This document shows, piece by piece, positions 42,965 through 51,786 of a DNA stretch of 64,000 nucleotides. Source of the stretch: GCA-2683825 sp965662355 (GTDB taxonomy: Bacteria; Planctomycetota; UBA1135; GCA-002686595); contig CBFIHP010000006.1 of NCBI GenBank assembly GCA_965662355.1, positions 186,001 through 250,000 on the forward strand. Reading direction: 5' to 3'. Made by a program: the position numbers and the translations under genes. The stretch's first letter is position 1; every line of letters begins with the position of its first letter. The notes beneath the pieces were generated by a model that saw nothing but the letters and a program-made list of their open reading frames with translations, was not told the origin of the DNA and ran no database searches.

Positions 42965-43052
42965 CGCATCCGATTGATCGGCTACCCAGGCCCGCGGCTG
43001 AACGTCCTCACATCTCTTTGCGGTTTTCGGGCGGCTCGGATACCTTGTTGGC

Positions 43053-43679
43053 GTGGATAGTGAAAAGGTCGTTCCCTCGAGTCCGTTTACGCCTGGACCG
43101 TCGATTGTTTACTTCATCACTCACCCGGAAGTGGAGATCAATCCGCGCGTTCCGGTCCCGGAATGGGGCCTTTCCGAGCTCGGTGAACAGCGCATGCGTT
43201 CCTTCCGGTGCAACTGGATGGCGCGGCTCGGCGCTGTCTATGCAAGCTCTGAGAAGAAGGCTCGTATGAGCGCCATGATCCTGGCCGAAACCGCCGGATT
43301 TTCCCGCAAGGCGGTACGCACATGTCCGGATCTGGGCGAGAACATTCGCACGGCTACCGGCTACCTGCCCCCCGAAGAGTTCGAAATGACCGCCAGCCTC
43401 TTCTTCAAGCACCCGAAGGAAGAGATTCGTGGCTGGGAAAGCGCTAGCCACGCCCAAAAACGCATTATCAACGCCGTGGCCGGCGTCCTCGAGCGCAAAA
43501 TCGTGGGGGACGTCGCCATCTGCTCCCACGGCGCCGTGGGCGCACTGCTGCTGTGCCACCTGAAGGGCGTTCGAATCGATCGAACGATGGACCAACCCCG
43601 TAACGGTGGTGGGAATTACTTCGCCTTCGATAGCGAATCGAAGACGGTGTTCCACGGCTGGCGGGCGTTCGAAGAATAG
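43053..43679 (+). CDS. Histidine-phosphatase-superfamily protein lacking the RHG arginine
   Basis: 208 residues with a GTG start at 43053. The superfamily's N-terminal RHGE/RHGQ motif is ITHPEVEINP, so the nucleophilic His position is kept but the phosphate-binding Arg is Thr. The second His is in AICSHGAVG. SSEKKARMSAMIL aligns with the usual SDLxRAxxTA and also loses its Arg. Folding pattern is otherwise normal (SELGEQRMRSF, DLGENIRTATG). It may be a weak or non-phosphatase member of the family. Its stop is 9 nt from the convergent propeller gene. Confidence 0.7.
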   Translation: MDSEKVVPSSPFTPGPSIVYFITHPEVEINPRVPVPEWGLSELGEQRMRSFRCNWMARLGAVYASSEKKARMSAMILAETAGFSRKAVRTCPDLGENIRTATGYLPPEEFEMTASLFFKHPKEEIRGWESASHAQKRIINAVAGVLERKIVGDVAICSHGAVGALLLCHLKGVRIDRTMDQPRNGGGNYFAFDSESKTVFHGWRAFEE

Positions 43680-43687
43680 GGACGTCG

Positions 43688-45112
43688 CTACTCCTCGGGG
43701 TCGCCCTCGAAGCAATACAGGGCTGTCTGCGAGCGGATGAATACCTGTCCGTCTGCGATCGCGGGGGTGGACCAGATCTCCTCGTCGATGCGATGGGTCG
43801 AGAGGAGCTCCCATTCCGGATTCGCCGTGATGACCGAGAGCTGCCCGGACTTCGAGGCCAGGAGAATCTTGCCCCCGGCGGCGACGGGGGAGGCGTAGTA
43901 GGACTCCGGCTCCGCGACGCGGCCCTGCTTGACCTGCTCGCCCGACTCGGTATCGACGGACGTGAATATGCCCCCCTCGGCGATCAGGAAGATCGTGTCG
44001 TTGTACATCACCGGGGAGGGGATGTCGGGTAGGGAGCGGCGGTCGGTGAATTTCCAGGTGACATGGGATGAGGTCACGTCGCCCTTGCCGGAGGGGTCGA
44101 TCGAGAAGAGTCCGCCCGTTGCTCGGCCACAGGCGACGGCGTATTCCCAGTCTTTGGCGTCGAAGGCGTCGTCGTCGTTGAGATCGAAGATGAACCAGGC
44201 CATCTGCAGGAATTCGTGGTCCCACTCGTCACGGTTGATGAGCTTGTCGTCGTTCTTGTCGCGTTCGGCCAGGATCTCCTCGAAGCTACCTGCGAACTTG
44301 GGAAGGCCGATCGCCGAGGGCGCCTGCATGAAGGCGTTGATGTAGCAACGGTCTCCATCGATGACGGGAACCGACTTGCTCTGCCAGGCCGAGCCGTCGA
44401 TCCACCAGAGTTTCTCACCGGAGTCGACGGCGTAAGAGCAGATCTGGAAAGAGCCCGAGACGATCAGCTGGGCGGGCTTGCCCGCGGGCGCATAGACCGC
44501 GGGAGTTGCATAGCTGTGCGTGACGCCAGGGCGTTCGACCTTCCAGCGCTCCTTGCCGCTCTTGCGATCGTAGGCCACCACATAGGCGGATTCGTCCTGG
44601 TCGACTTGCAGCATGACCAGTTCGCCGTGCACGATGGCCGAGGTCGACATGCCGTGGGGGATGTTGAACGGGCCGATCTGATGGGACCAGAGCTCCTTGC
44701 CCTTGATGTCGTATCCGACGATGCCGTAGCTGTGGAAGACCGAGTACACACCGACGCCGTCGGTGACTGGCGAGGGTGCCGCGGGGGAGTTCATGCCCGG
44801 GCGTTGCCCATCGAAGTCGACCTTCTTGCGCCAGAGCTCGCTACCGTCGAAGCGATCGAGGCAGATCGTCCACAGGTTCTTGCCCTCGGCCGCTGTCAAG
44901 AACAGCAGATCCCTGGCAATCGTCGGCGACGAATAGCCCGCGGGAATCTCGACGCGCCACTGCAGATTGACCTCGGGGTCGAGTGCATCGGGGATCGCCG
45001 TCTTGGAGAGTCCCGTTCCGTTCGTGCCTCGAAAGCCGCCCCAGGCGGGGGTCTCGTCTTCGTGCGGGAGGAGGATTGTGACTGCTAGGAGGGCAATGAC
45101 GTGTGCGTACAT
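43688..45112 (-). CDS. Exported PQQ-type beta-propeller protein with inserted EF-hands
   Basis: 474 residues from the ATG at 45112 (MYAHVIALLAVTILL, a signal peptide); an ATG six codons upstream is also possible. Repeated propeller blades include the pattern (S/A)-x-D-x-x-(S/G)-G-(E/K)-x-(L/R)-W: LDRFDGSELWRKKV, YDRKSGKERWKVE, AVDSGEKLWWI. Residues about 275-325 insert two EF-hand-like calcium loops (DKNDDKLINRDEW, DLNDDDAFDAKDW). Resembles BamB/PQQ_2 propeller proteins common in this kind of genome. No dehydrogenase active site is evident. Function unknown, extracytoplasmic. Confidence 0.75.
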   Translation of the reverse strand: MYAHVIALLAVTILLPHEDETPAWGGFRGTNGTGLSKTAIPDALDPEVNLQWRVEIPAGYSSPTIARDLLFLTAAEGKNLWTICLDRFDGSELWRKKVDFDGQRPGMNSPAAPSPVTDGVGVYSVFHSYGIVGYDIKGKELWSHQIGPFNIPHGMSTSAIVHGELVMLQVDQDESAYVVAYDRKSGKERWKVERPGVTHSYATPAVYAPAGKPAQLIVSGSFQICSYAVDSGEKLWWIDGSAWQSKSVPVIDGDRCYINAFMQAPSAIGLPKFAGSFEEILAERDKNDDKLINRDEWDHEFLQMAWFIFDLNDDDAFDAKDWEYAVACGRATGGLFSIDPSGKGDVTSSHVTWKFTDRRSLPDIPSPVMYNDTIFLIAEGGIFTSVDTESGEQVKQGRVAEPESYYASPVAAGGKILLASKSGQLSVITANPEWELLSTHRIDEEIWSTPAIADGQVFIRSQTALYCFEGDPEE

Positions 45113-45205
45113 GGGCTCCAGGCATACCAAAGGTGTACCGATTGCGCCAAAGGCAGAGCGCCGGGGAACCTATCTCGAACGGATTCCCCCTCCGCCGGGT
45201 ACCGA

Positions 45206-46102
45206 CTAGCGTCCCAGGACGTGTCGCAAGGCCGTTTCGAGGGACTCGTGCTTGAAACTGAAACCCGTTGAAGAGAGGCGCCCGGCACGCACCCGAGCGG
45301 AGGCCATCAACAGCGCTTCGGCCATCTCCCCCAGGGCCAGCTTGGCCACGAACGCTGGAAGGGGCAGAAACGCTGGGCGCGACAGGACCCGGCCCAGGAT
45401 GCGAGCGAAGTCCTTGAAGCGTTCGGGGTGGGGCGCAACGGCGTTGACCGGGCCCTCGAGTCGATCGTCCTCGATGGCGAAGATGATCATCTCGACCAGA
45501 TCATCCAACGTTATCCAGCTGGTCCAGTTCCGTCCGTTTCCTATCGGACCGCCGAGCCCCAGCTTGAAGGGCAGGAGCATGCGTGCGAGGGCTCCACCCT
45601 CGGCGGAAAGAACGACCCCGATGCGCGGGTGGACGACGCGGATGCCGGCCTCGCGCGCGGGGTTGGCCGCTTGTTCCCAGGCGTTGCAAACATCGGGTAG
45701 AAAGCCACTACCCTGCGCAGCCTCCTCGTCGAGCCACTCGTCACCGCGATCACCGTAGAAGCCGATGGCCGAGGCCGAAACGAGAACGCGTGGACCTTGA
45801 TCAGCGTTGGCGAGTGTCTCCGCGAGCAAGTGCGTGCCTTCGACACGGCTCTCCTCGATGCGCTCCTTGCGCGCCGCATTCCAGCGCCCAGCCGCGATGT
45901 TCTCGCCCGCGAGGTGACAGGCCGCATCGACACCCATGAGCTGGCGTCCGTTCAGTCGCCCCTGGTCGGGATGCCACTGAATTTCGTCAGCGGAAATCGG
46001 CGTGCGACGTACGAGGCGCAACACCTGATGTTCTCTTTCCGCGAGCCGTGCGCAGAGGGCCTTGCCCACCAATCCGCTCGCACCCGAAACGATGACCTTC
46101 AA
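45206..46102 (-). CDS. TIGR01777-type NAD(P)-dependent epimerase/SDR protein
   Basis: 298 residues. Extended-SDR nucleotide site at the N-terminus is VSGASGLVGKALCARL. The family-typical segments CHLAGENIAAGRWNAARKERIEESRVEGT (about 88-115), SASAIGFYGDRGDEWLDEE and WTSWITLDDLVEMI are present. Tyr of GFYG and following Lys-like positions match the YfcH group. Enzymatic substrate is not established for this family. Divergent from the hydrolase at 46223. Confidence 0.85.
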   Translation of the reverse strand: MKVIVSGASGLVGKALCARLAEREHQVLRLVRRTPISADEIQWHPDQGRLNGRQLMGVDAACHLAGENIAAGRWNAARKERIEESRVEGTHLLAETLANADQGPRVLVSASAIGFYGDRGDEWLDEEAAQGSGFLPDVCNAWEQAANPAREAGIRVVHPRIGVVLSAEGGALARMLLPFKLGLGGPIGNGRNWTSWITLDDLVEMIIFAIEDDRLEGPVNAVAPHPERFKDFARILGRVLSRPAFLPLPAFVAKLALGEMAEALLMASARVRAGRLSSTGFSFKHESLETALRHVLGR

Positions 46103-46222
46103 TAGCTGTCCTCCTCAGACATGTTTGATACGCCATCGTCGCTTCGCTTTCCACTCCCCTGCCGTCATACTCGCTGCCGACTGGAGCCCTTGGCTAGATA
46201 GCCGATCCCCAGATAGCGATCC

Positions 46223-46861
46223 ATGGAACGTCACACCCTGAGCATCTCGAAGACCGCCAGGTACTTCATGGCGGGCGAACCTGGACCTGAAGTCACTGAC
46301 GTCTGGTTCTGCTTTCACGGCTATGCCCAGCTGGCCGGCGCATTCCTCCAGGAATTCGACGGCCTCACAGCGCCCGAAAGACTGTTCGTCGCCCCGGAGG
46401 GGCTATCGCGTTTCTACAGGCGCGGTGGTGGGGGAGACATCGCCGCATCGTGGATGACGAGCCTCGAGCGCACCGATGAAATCGAGGACTACGTCCGCTA
46501 CATCGATGCGGTCCGCGGTCAAGTCTTCGGCAACCTAGATCCGGCCACCCGCGTTCACGCCCTCGGCTTCTCCCAGGGAGCGGCAACCGCCGCTCGCTGG
46601 GCGCTTCTCGGTTACTCCCCGGTCAAGCGCCTCATCCTCTGGGCAGGCGATGTTCCCCCGGACCTGGACCTCTTGTCTTGTCGCAGCCGACTCCAGAGCA
46701 CCGAGCTCGTCATGGTGCGCGGCAACGCCGATACGTGGCTCTCCGAGGATCGCTGGCTAGCCGAAAAAGAACGCCTGCGTGTCGCGGGCATCGCCTGTCG
46801 TTTCATCGATTTCGAGGGCGGCCACCAGCTTGATTCCGATGTTCTGGATCGGCTGGTGTGA
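46223..46861 (+). CDS. Alpha/beta hydrolase (carboxylesterase/phospholipase-like)
   Basis: 212 residues. Nucleophile elbow GFSQG with Ser117, oxyanion segment FCFHGYAQ (about 29-36), Asp170 in VRGNADTW and His201 in FEGGHQ complete a normal triad in the order of small carboxylesterases such as YpfH/LYPLA. Cytoplasmic, with no signal peptide. ATG at 46223. It converges with top6A. Confidence 0.85.
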   Translation: MERHTLSISKTARYFMAGEPGPEVTDVWFCFHGYAQLAGAFLQEFDGLTAPERLFVAPEGLSRFYRRGGGGDIAASWMTSLERTDEIEDYVRYIDAVRGQVFGNLDPATRVHALGFSQGAATAARWALLGYSPVKRLILWAGDVPPDLDLLSCRSRLQSTELVMVRGNADTWLSEDRWLAEKERLRVAGIACRFIDFEGGHQLDSDVLDRLV

Positions 46862-46883
46862 AACCACGCGAAGCTCACAAAAG

Positions 46884-48092
46884 CTAGGGCAAGAATCCCT
46901 TCTTGTTCTTCAGCTTCCGTGGCAGATACTCCTCGATCACGAAGTTCAACCCCCACTTCGCGAGCGCCTGCTGTTCCGCACGGACCCCCATCTTCAGGAG
47001 ATCGGTCAAGCCCTTGACCCAAGGCGTATGGGACTTGAAGAACGGGTCGTTTTTCAAAGCATCCTTTGCGCGCTTGATATCGACCGGCTGCAAGGGGTGC
47101 GTGGCGTCCTCGAGCTTGAAGTCTCTGATGTCCTGGGGGGTGACGCCGAGGTACTGGGCTTTGGGGACGCAGAAGAAGCGGTTGATATGAGCTGCGTTTC
47201 CGGAGCCGACCTTCAGGGTTCGGTAGATGTTCGCGATGCCGTAGGGGTCACAGTCGACGAAGGCGTAGACCGGGATCTTCTTCGAGTCGGATAACAGGCG
47301 GACGAAGCGTCGGGTTGCGCGTGTCGGCACACCGCCCATCTCTACCAGCACGCACTTGGCGCCCTTCCAGTACTTGTGGTTGTTCAGGCGCTGGAACATA
47401 CCGCCGGTTTCGATGACGAGGACGAACTTGGCGTCGGTCTCGAATTGCAGGTGTTCGACGGAGTGGGGGATGGAGTATGAGCCCGTGCCGAAGCCCGTGC
47501 AGTCGATGCGGACGCTGTTGCCCGTCTCCGAATCGCGGTCGATGACAACAAGGTTGCCGGCCACCGAGCCGCCGTGTTCTTCCGGATAGAAGCGCAACTG
47601 TTCGCGAGAGAGCCCGTCGAGACTTGCCAGGGCCTCGATGTCGTCCATCACGGCATCGGACTCGGGTTGATCCTTGAACTTGCACTCGCCCCAGTTCTTT
47701 GAGACGTAGTACGCTTCTCGTTTCGTGGCGAAGTCGTTGTTTTCGACCATCTCCTTCGAGATGGACATCAAGCGCAGCGTCTGGGCGAAGTTCTTGACCG
47801 TGTTGACCGAGAGAGCGCGCGTTTTCGTACCGCGCCCCAACTGGAAGTAGCCGACCTTGCGGTCGTACTTCACGTTGGAGAGCGAACGCACTGGAAAACG
47901 AAGTTCGGGCATGATCCGCCCGTTGATCTTCAAGCGAACGCGTTCGGCCGTCTTGATGACCAGGTCGATCGTCTTCTTGTCCAGCGTGGTCAGGGCTCCT
48001 TTGCGGCGCGACGTGGTCACGGGCGCGCGCTTGGAGGCGGTCTTTGTTGCCTTCTTGCTGACCTTCTTCTTGGTCGCCTTCTTCTTTGCCAT
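46884..48092 (-). CDS. top6A: DNA topoisomerase VI subunit A (Spo11-like)
   Basis: 402 residues. Catalytic subunit of a type IIB topoisomerase that cuts both DNA strands through a tyrosyl-DNA link. The 5Y-CAP motif is KREAYYVSK with Tyr129 as the likely nucleophile. The Toprim metal site is VIETGG (Glu228) and FVDCDPYG (Asp280, Asp282). Residues 1-35 are a Lys/Ala/Thr tail absent from typical archaeal subunits. Begins 27 nt after top6B, same operon. Archaeal-type topo VI is uncommon but known in some bacteria. Length and motifs indicate an intact enzyme. Confidence 0.93.
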   Translation of the reverse strand: MAKKKATKKKVSKKATKTASKRAPVTTSRRKGALTTLDKKTIDLVIKTAERVRLKINGRIMPELRFPVRSLSNVKYDRKVGYFQLGRGTKTRALSVNTVKNFAQTLRLMSISKEMVENNDFATKREAYYVSKNWGECKFKDQPESDAVMDDIEALASLDGLSREQLRFYPEEHGGSVAGNLVVIDRDSETGNSVRIDCTGFGTGSYSIPHSVEHLQFETDAKFVLVIETGGMFQRLNNHKYWKGAKCVLVEMGGVPTRATRRFVRLLSDSKKIPVYAFVDCDPYGIANIYRTLKVGSGNAAHINRFFCVPKAQYLGVTPQDIRDFKLEDATHPLQPVDIKRAKDALKNDPFFKSHTPWVKGLTDLLKMGVRAEQQALAKWGLNFVIEEYLPRKLKNKKGFLP

Positions 48093-48119
48093 CGGAGATT
48101 TCCAGGTGGGGGGGCCGGA

Positions 48120-50003
48120 TCAGAACTTGCGGGAGCGGTGGAGAACGTCTTCGAGGGTCTCCACGGTCTTGTTGCGCTGCGGTTCCGTCAGATCGAGGAT
48201 CTCCTGCAACGCGATTCCGATGTGCGGGATGTACTTCTCGATATAGTTGCGCTTCTCGAACTCCTTCTGGAGTCGCTTGCCCTTGCGGATGTAGGTGCCC
48301 AGCTTGCGCCCGCAATCCTGCAGTCCGAGCTTCAGTTCCTTGACGATCTCCGGGTAGGACGCGATGGCTTCCTTCGATTCGGAGGTGAAGGGCACCCAGA
48401 CGCTAGCGATGTGAACCAGGATGGCCATCGGAGCGATGGGCAGAGCCCCACGGGGCTGGGTCAGGCCGTAGGAGCGCCAGTTCGTTTGCACGACGGACTT
48501 CGTCACCGCACAGGCCGATTGCTGATAGAGCAGCGGAACGCGGTTGGCAAAGCGCAGCACTCGAATCGGTTCGTCCGAACCCGCGACGAGATCCTCGTGA
48601 GCAGTCTTCGGGTCCTGGCGCTTCTTCTTGGTGATGCGGCCGGTGTCCGTCAGCTCGAGTCCTACGCCGCCTGGCTTGCCGTAGGCGATGCCGACCTCGA
48701 TCTGGAAGGGGTTGCCGCGATAAACGGCTGCCGGCCGCGTCGCGGAGACGTAGAAGTCCGCATCGATCTCCTTCTTCAACCCGCTGATGAGCAGTTCCTC
48801 TCCGATCGGAGCGATGCAGTCGGTCGAAGGGGACGAGATCTTGGTCTTGTTGATCGCCGAGTGCAGTGCGCTGGCTTCTTCGCGGGCGATGCGCGAGGGA
48901 TAGGACTTGTCAGTCAGGCCCTTGCCGGCGCTCTTGATGACGTCCTTGGCTACCTTCGGCCCGACGCGGCTGAACTCTTCTTGCAAGAAGCCTGACAGCG
49001 AACGGCAACCCGTTTCCTTCAGCATCGCGATCAGCCGGCCCAGCTCGATCCCGTGGGGGTGGGGTTTGATCTCGATCGTCTCCGGCGGGAGCTCCTTCGT
49101 GTTGCGTTCGTAGGTGACCTTTTCGCCAGCCGGATCGACGTAGTTCAGCGTCAGGTGGGGGTTTGCGATGGCGGTCTGCTTCAAGTACATGTCGACCGAA
49201 CGCTGGCCCTTTTGGTAGCGAGCCTCCATCTCGATCTCGACGCGCGTGCCACTCTTTTTGTCCCACTCGATCTCTTCGTCCTTGTGAATGTCGGGACGGT
49301 TCTTCGCCGTGTCGATCCCCAGCTCGAAGACGTGCGCTTTGCGGCGTGCCCCGGGGCGGGTCAGGATGGTGATCGGCTTGCCCGTGGTCAGCTGGCCATA
49401 CATCCCCGCGGCCGAAATACCGATGCCCTGCTGTCCGCGGCTCTGCGAGAGTTTGTGAAATTTCGAGCCGTAGAGGAGCTTGCCGAAGATCTTCGCGACC
49501 TGATCCTTCACGACACCGGGGCCGTTGTCCTCCACCGCCATGCGGTAGCGGTTTTCCTCCGTCTGGAAAATCTCGACGGTGATCTCGGGCAGGATGCCGG
49601 CCTCTTCGCAAGCGTCGAGCGAGTTGTCCACGGCCTCCTTCACGGCCGTCAAGAGCGCCTTCAGGGGCGAGTCGAAACCCAGTAGGTGGCGGTTCTTGGT
49701 GAAGAACTCCGACACCGATATCTCACGCTGACGCTTGGCCATGGACTCGGCGTCGGCGCGTTTACGTTCCTTCGGTGGAGCCGTTGCCGTGCCCTTCGAA
49801 GCCTTCTTCTTGGCCTTGCGCGTCGCCTTCTCGGCAGCTGGCTTGGTGCTGGCCTTCTTCTTGGCCACCTTGCGCTTGGTGCTCTTCTTCTTTTTCTTGG
49901 CCACGGCGTCTGTTTCAGGGGTGTCGGGGCGCTGTTCGGGCTCGAGATCTTCCGGATCGTCGAGATCGTCGAAGAGCGACGCTTCCTTGTATCGGATCGT
50001 CAC
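48120..50003 (-). CDS. top6B: DNA topoisomerase VI subunit B
   Basis: 627 residues. ATPase subunit with a GHKL fold: KEAVDNSLDACEEAG (Glu123, Asn127), VEDNGPGVV (Asp159) and SRGQQGIGISAAGMYGQL as the ATP lid. The following half carries the H2TH and transducer regions (FLQEEFSRVGPKVAKDVI). Residues 33-95 form a Lys/Ala-rich tail with KKKKK and KKAS runs, preceded by an acidic stretch DDLDDPEDLEPEQ. Such a charged N-terminus is not part of archaeal Top6B and recalls histone H1 tails. Directly upstream of top6A. Confidence 0.93.
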   Translation of the reverse strand: MTIRYKEASLFDDLDDPEDLEPEQRPDTPETDAVAKKKKKSTKRKVAKKKASTKPAAEKATRKAKKKASKGTATAPPKERKRADAESMAKRQREISVSEFFTKNRHLLGFDSPLKALLTAVKEAVDNSLDACEEAGILPEITVEIFQTEENRYRMAVEDNGPGVVKDQVAKIFGKLLYGSKFHKLSQSRGQQGIGISAAGMYGQLTTGKPITILTRPGARRKAHVFELGIDTAKNRPDIHKDEEIEWDKKSGTRVEIEMEARYQKGQRSVDMYLKQTAIANPHLTLNYVDPAGEKVTYERNTKELPPETIEIKPHPHGIELGRLIAMLKETGCRSLSGFLQEEFSRVGPKVAKDVIKSAGKGLTDKSYPSRIAREEASALHSAINKTKISSPSTDCIAPIGEELLISGLKKEIDADFYVSATRPAAVYRGNPFQIEVGIAYGKPGGVGLELTDTGRITKKKRQDPKTAHEDLVAGSDEPIRVLRFANRVPLLYQQSACAVTKSVVQTNWRSYGLTQPRGALPIAPMAILVHIASVWVPFTSESKEAIASYPEIVKELKLGLQDCGRKLGTYIRKGKRLQKEFEKRNYIEKYIPHIGIALQEILDLTEPQRNKTVETLEDVLHRSRKF

Positions 50004-50015
50004 TGAATCGGATCG

Positions 50016-50816
50016 TCACTGGGGTACTGCGACAGGAATCGCTTCGGGATTGAGCTCGGCACGGGCCAGATCGAGCTTGGCGGCCTCATCGCGAAATGCG
50101 TAGAGCGATGGGGCCATGCGCTCGCCCAGGTCGTAGGAGCATTCCTCGAAGAGATACCTTCGCGTGGCCCCGTTTGGAACACCCCAGCTGGAAGCCGTCT
50201 CCAGGGCGAGGTCCTCCAGGCGGCTTTGCCCGCGGATGAAGGCCTGCGTAAAGGCGGGAATCCAGGGTGTCACGTCGACGCCGGGGCGCACGACCCACAG
50301 GGCGAAGACGAAGGGCAGCCCCGTTTTCTCGCGCCATTCCTCGGACGGATTCAACACCTGGGGCGCATCCGGAGCCAGGTACTCACGCATGCAGGCATCG
50401 CCGATGCGAAGCCACGCCTGTCCGGGGCCGTGCTTCGGGTCGTCATCAACTTCATAGAAACGCGGTTTCGAGGCGAGCGATCCGGGCCAGACGATCTGGG
50501 CCAGGGTGGCCGAGGTCCGGCTGGCAGGGTCGAGATCCACCCGCTCGACCTTCTCGAGGGGCTCCTTCAGGAAAACCTGCACACTGGAGACGAAACCCTC
50601 GCCGCCCACGCAGATCCCATCCAGGAAGGTGTAGCCCGGCTGACGAAAGAGCTCGATCGAGCTGACCAGCGCAACGTCGATTTCCTGGGCCCGCAGGCCG
50701 CGCACGAGTTCCGAAGGAGGGGCGGTCCAAAAACGGATGCCCGGCTCGTCCTCGAGTCCTGAATCGAGGGGGCGGCCGACGAGATAGGGAACACTTGCGA
50801 CCCGGAGCATGCGCAT
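50016..50816 (-). CDS. mqnA: Chorismate dehydratase (menaquinone, futalosine pathway)
   Basis: 266 residues. MqnA converts chorismate to 3-enolpyruvyl-benzoate, the first step of futalosine-dependent menaquinone synthesis. Periplasmic-binding-like fold without signal peptide: RVASVPYLVGRPL at the start, VALVSSIELFR, and FVFALWVVRP in the second lobe, all typical of MqnA. The companion steps mqnC and mqnE lie at 57857 and 56685, supporting the call. Divergent from the methyltransferase at 50884. Confidence 0.88.
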   Translation of the reverse strand: MRMLRVASVPYLVGRPLDSGLEDEPGIRFWTAPPSELVRGLRAQEIDVALVSSIELFRQPGYTFLDGICVGGEGFVSSVQVFLKEPLEKVERVDLDPASRTSATLAQIVWPGSLASKPRFYEVDDDPKHGPGQAWLRIGDACMREYLAPDAPQVLNPSEEWREKTGLPFVFALWVVRPGVDVTPWIPAFTQAFIRGQSRLEDLALETASSWGVPNGATRRYLFEECSYDLGERMAPSLYAFRDEAAKLDLARAELNPEAIPVAVPQ

Positions 50817-50883
50817 AACTTATGCCCTCGGCATACCCTATGCCCTCCAGGGGCTGGTGGTTTTTCTTGCCCTTGCCCCTCCC

Positions 50884-51786
50884 ATGGTCCAAACCGAGAT
50901 CTTCGAGCACCCCTTTTTCGAGGACTACGAGCTCCTCGACTCGGGGAATGGCCGCAAGTTGGAGCGCTTCGGAGCGCGGGTCCTCGACCGGCCCGATCCC
51001 CAGGCCCTGTGGGAGCCGCGCGTACCCGCCGAGTGGGAGGCCGCGGACTTGCGTTTCGTGCGCGAATCCGACCGTGGGGGCCTCTGGGAGCGCCCCGGGC
51101 GATCCTTCACGAGTTCCACGGGCCTGGAGGCCCAGTGGCCCGTGGCCTTTGGCGAGGCCCGTTTTCTCATCCGGCCGACCCCCTTCAAGCACGTGGGGCT
51201 CTTTCCCGAGCAGGCCTCGAACTGGGTCTGGACGGCCCAGCGGATCGAGGCCCTGGCGAGGAACGGCCCCCGTCCGCGCGTACTGAACCTTTTCGGATAC
51301 ACCGGGGCTGGGAGCGTGCTCGCCGCCCAATCCGGAGCCGAGGTCACGCATATCGATGCTTCGCGCTCGAGCTTGGCCTGGATGCGCGAAAACCTCGAGT
51401 CGTCGGGGCTGGCGAGCGACGCGATTCGAATCGTGCTCGAGGATGCCCTGCGTTTCGTGCGCCGCGAAGTGCGACGGGGGTCGCGCTACGCCGGGCTCCT
51501 GATCGATCCGCCGCACTATGGGCGCGGTCCGAAAGGGGAGAAGTGGCGCTTCGAAATGGACATCGCGCCCCTGATCCGCGAGGCGGGCCAGCTTCTGGCC
51601 GAGGAGAGCTTCCTGGTGCTGTCGACCTACGCCATCGGCTTTTCGCCTCTGTCGTTGCACGGGCTGCTTTCGGAGCTCGATGGGGGGGAGGTGCGCACCG
51701 GCGAGCTGGCCCTTCCACATCGTCCGCACGAAGGCCTGGCCAAACGGCTCTTGCCCTGCGGCTTTTGTGCGCGGTGGCAGCGTTGA
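50884..51786 (+). CDS. SAM-dependent rRNA-methyltransferase-like protein (RlmI/RlmK type)
   Basis: 300 residues from the ATG at 50884 (MVQTEIFEHPF); an upstream in-frame start at 50809 would add a hydrophobic leader overlapping mqnA. Motif I is VLNLFGYTGAGSVLAAQSGA and motif IV IDPPHYGRGPKGE, the D-P-P-x-(Y/F) catalytic signature of 5-methylcytosine/N-methyl nucleic-acid enzymes such as RlmI. No PUA domain is visible. The stop overlaps the start region of the pseudouridine synthase, suggesting a paired RNA-modification unit. Confidence 0.82.
   Translation: MVQTEIFEHPFFEDYELLDSGNGRKLERFGARVLDRPDPQALWEPRVPAEWEAADLRFVRESDRGGLWERPGRSFTSSTGLEAQWPVAFGEARFLIRPTPFKHVGLFPEQASNWVWTAQRIEALARNGPRPRVLNLFGYTGAGSVLAAQSGAEVTHIDASRSSLAWMRENLESSGLASDAIRIVLEDALRFVRREVRRGSRYAGLLIDPPHYGRGPKGEKWRFEMDIAPLIREAGQLLAEESFLVLSTYAIGFSPLSLHGLLSELDGGEVRTGELALPHRPHEGLAKRLLPCGFCARWQR

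Noticed and set aside
48138..49685. Plus-strand frames opposite top6B
   Set aside because: Antisense of a well supported gene with intact catalytic motifs; sequences show no family.
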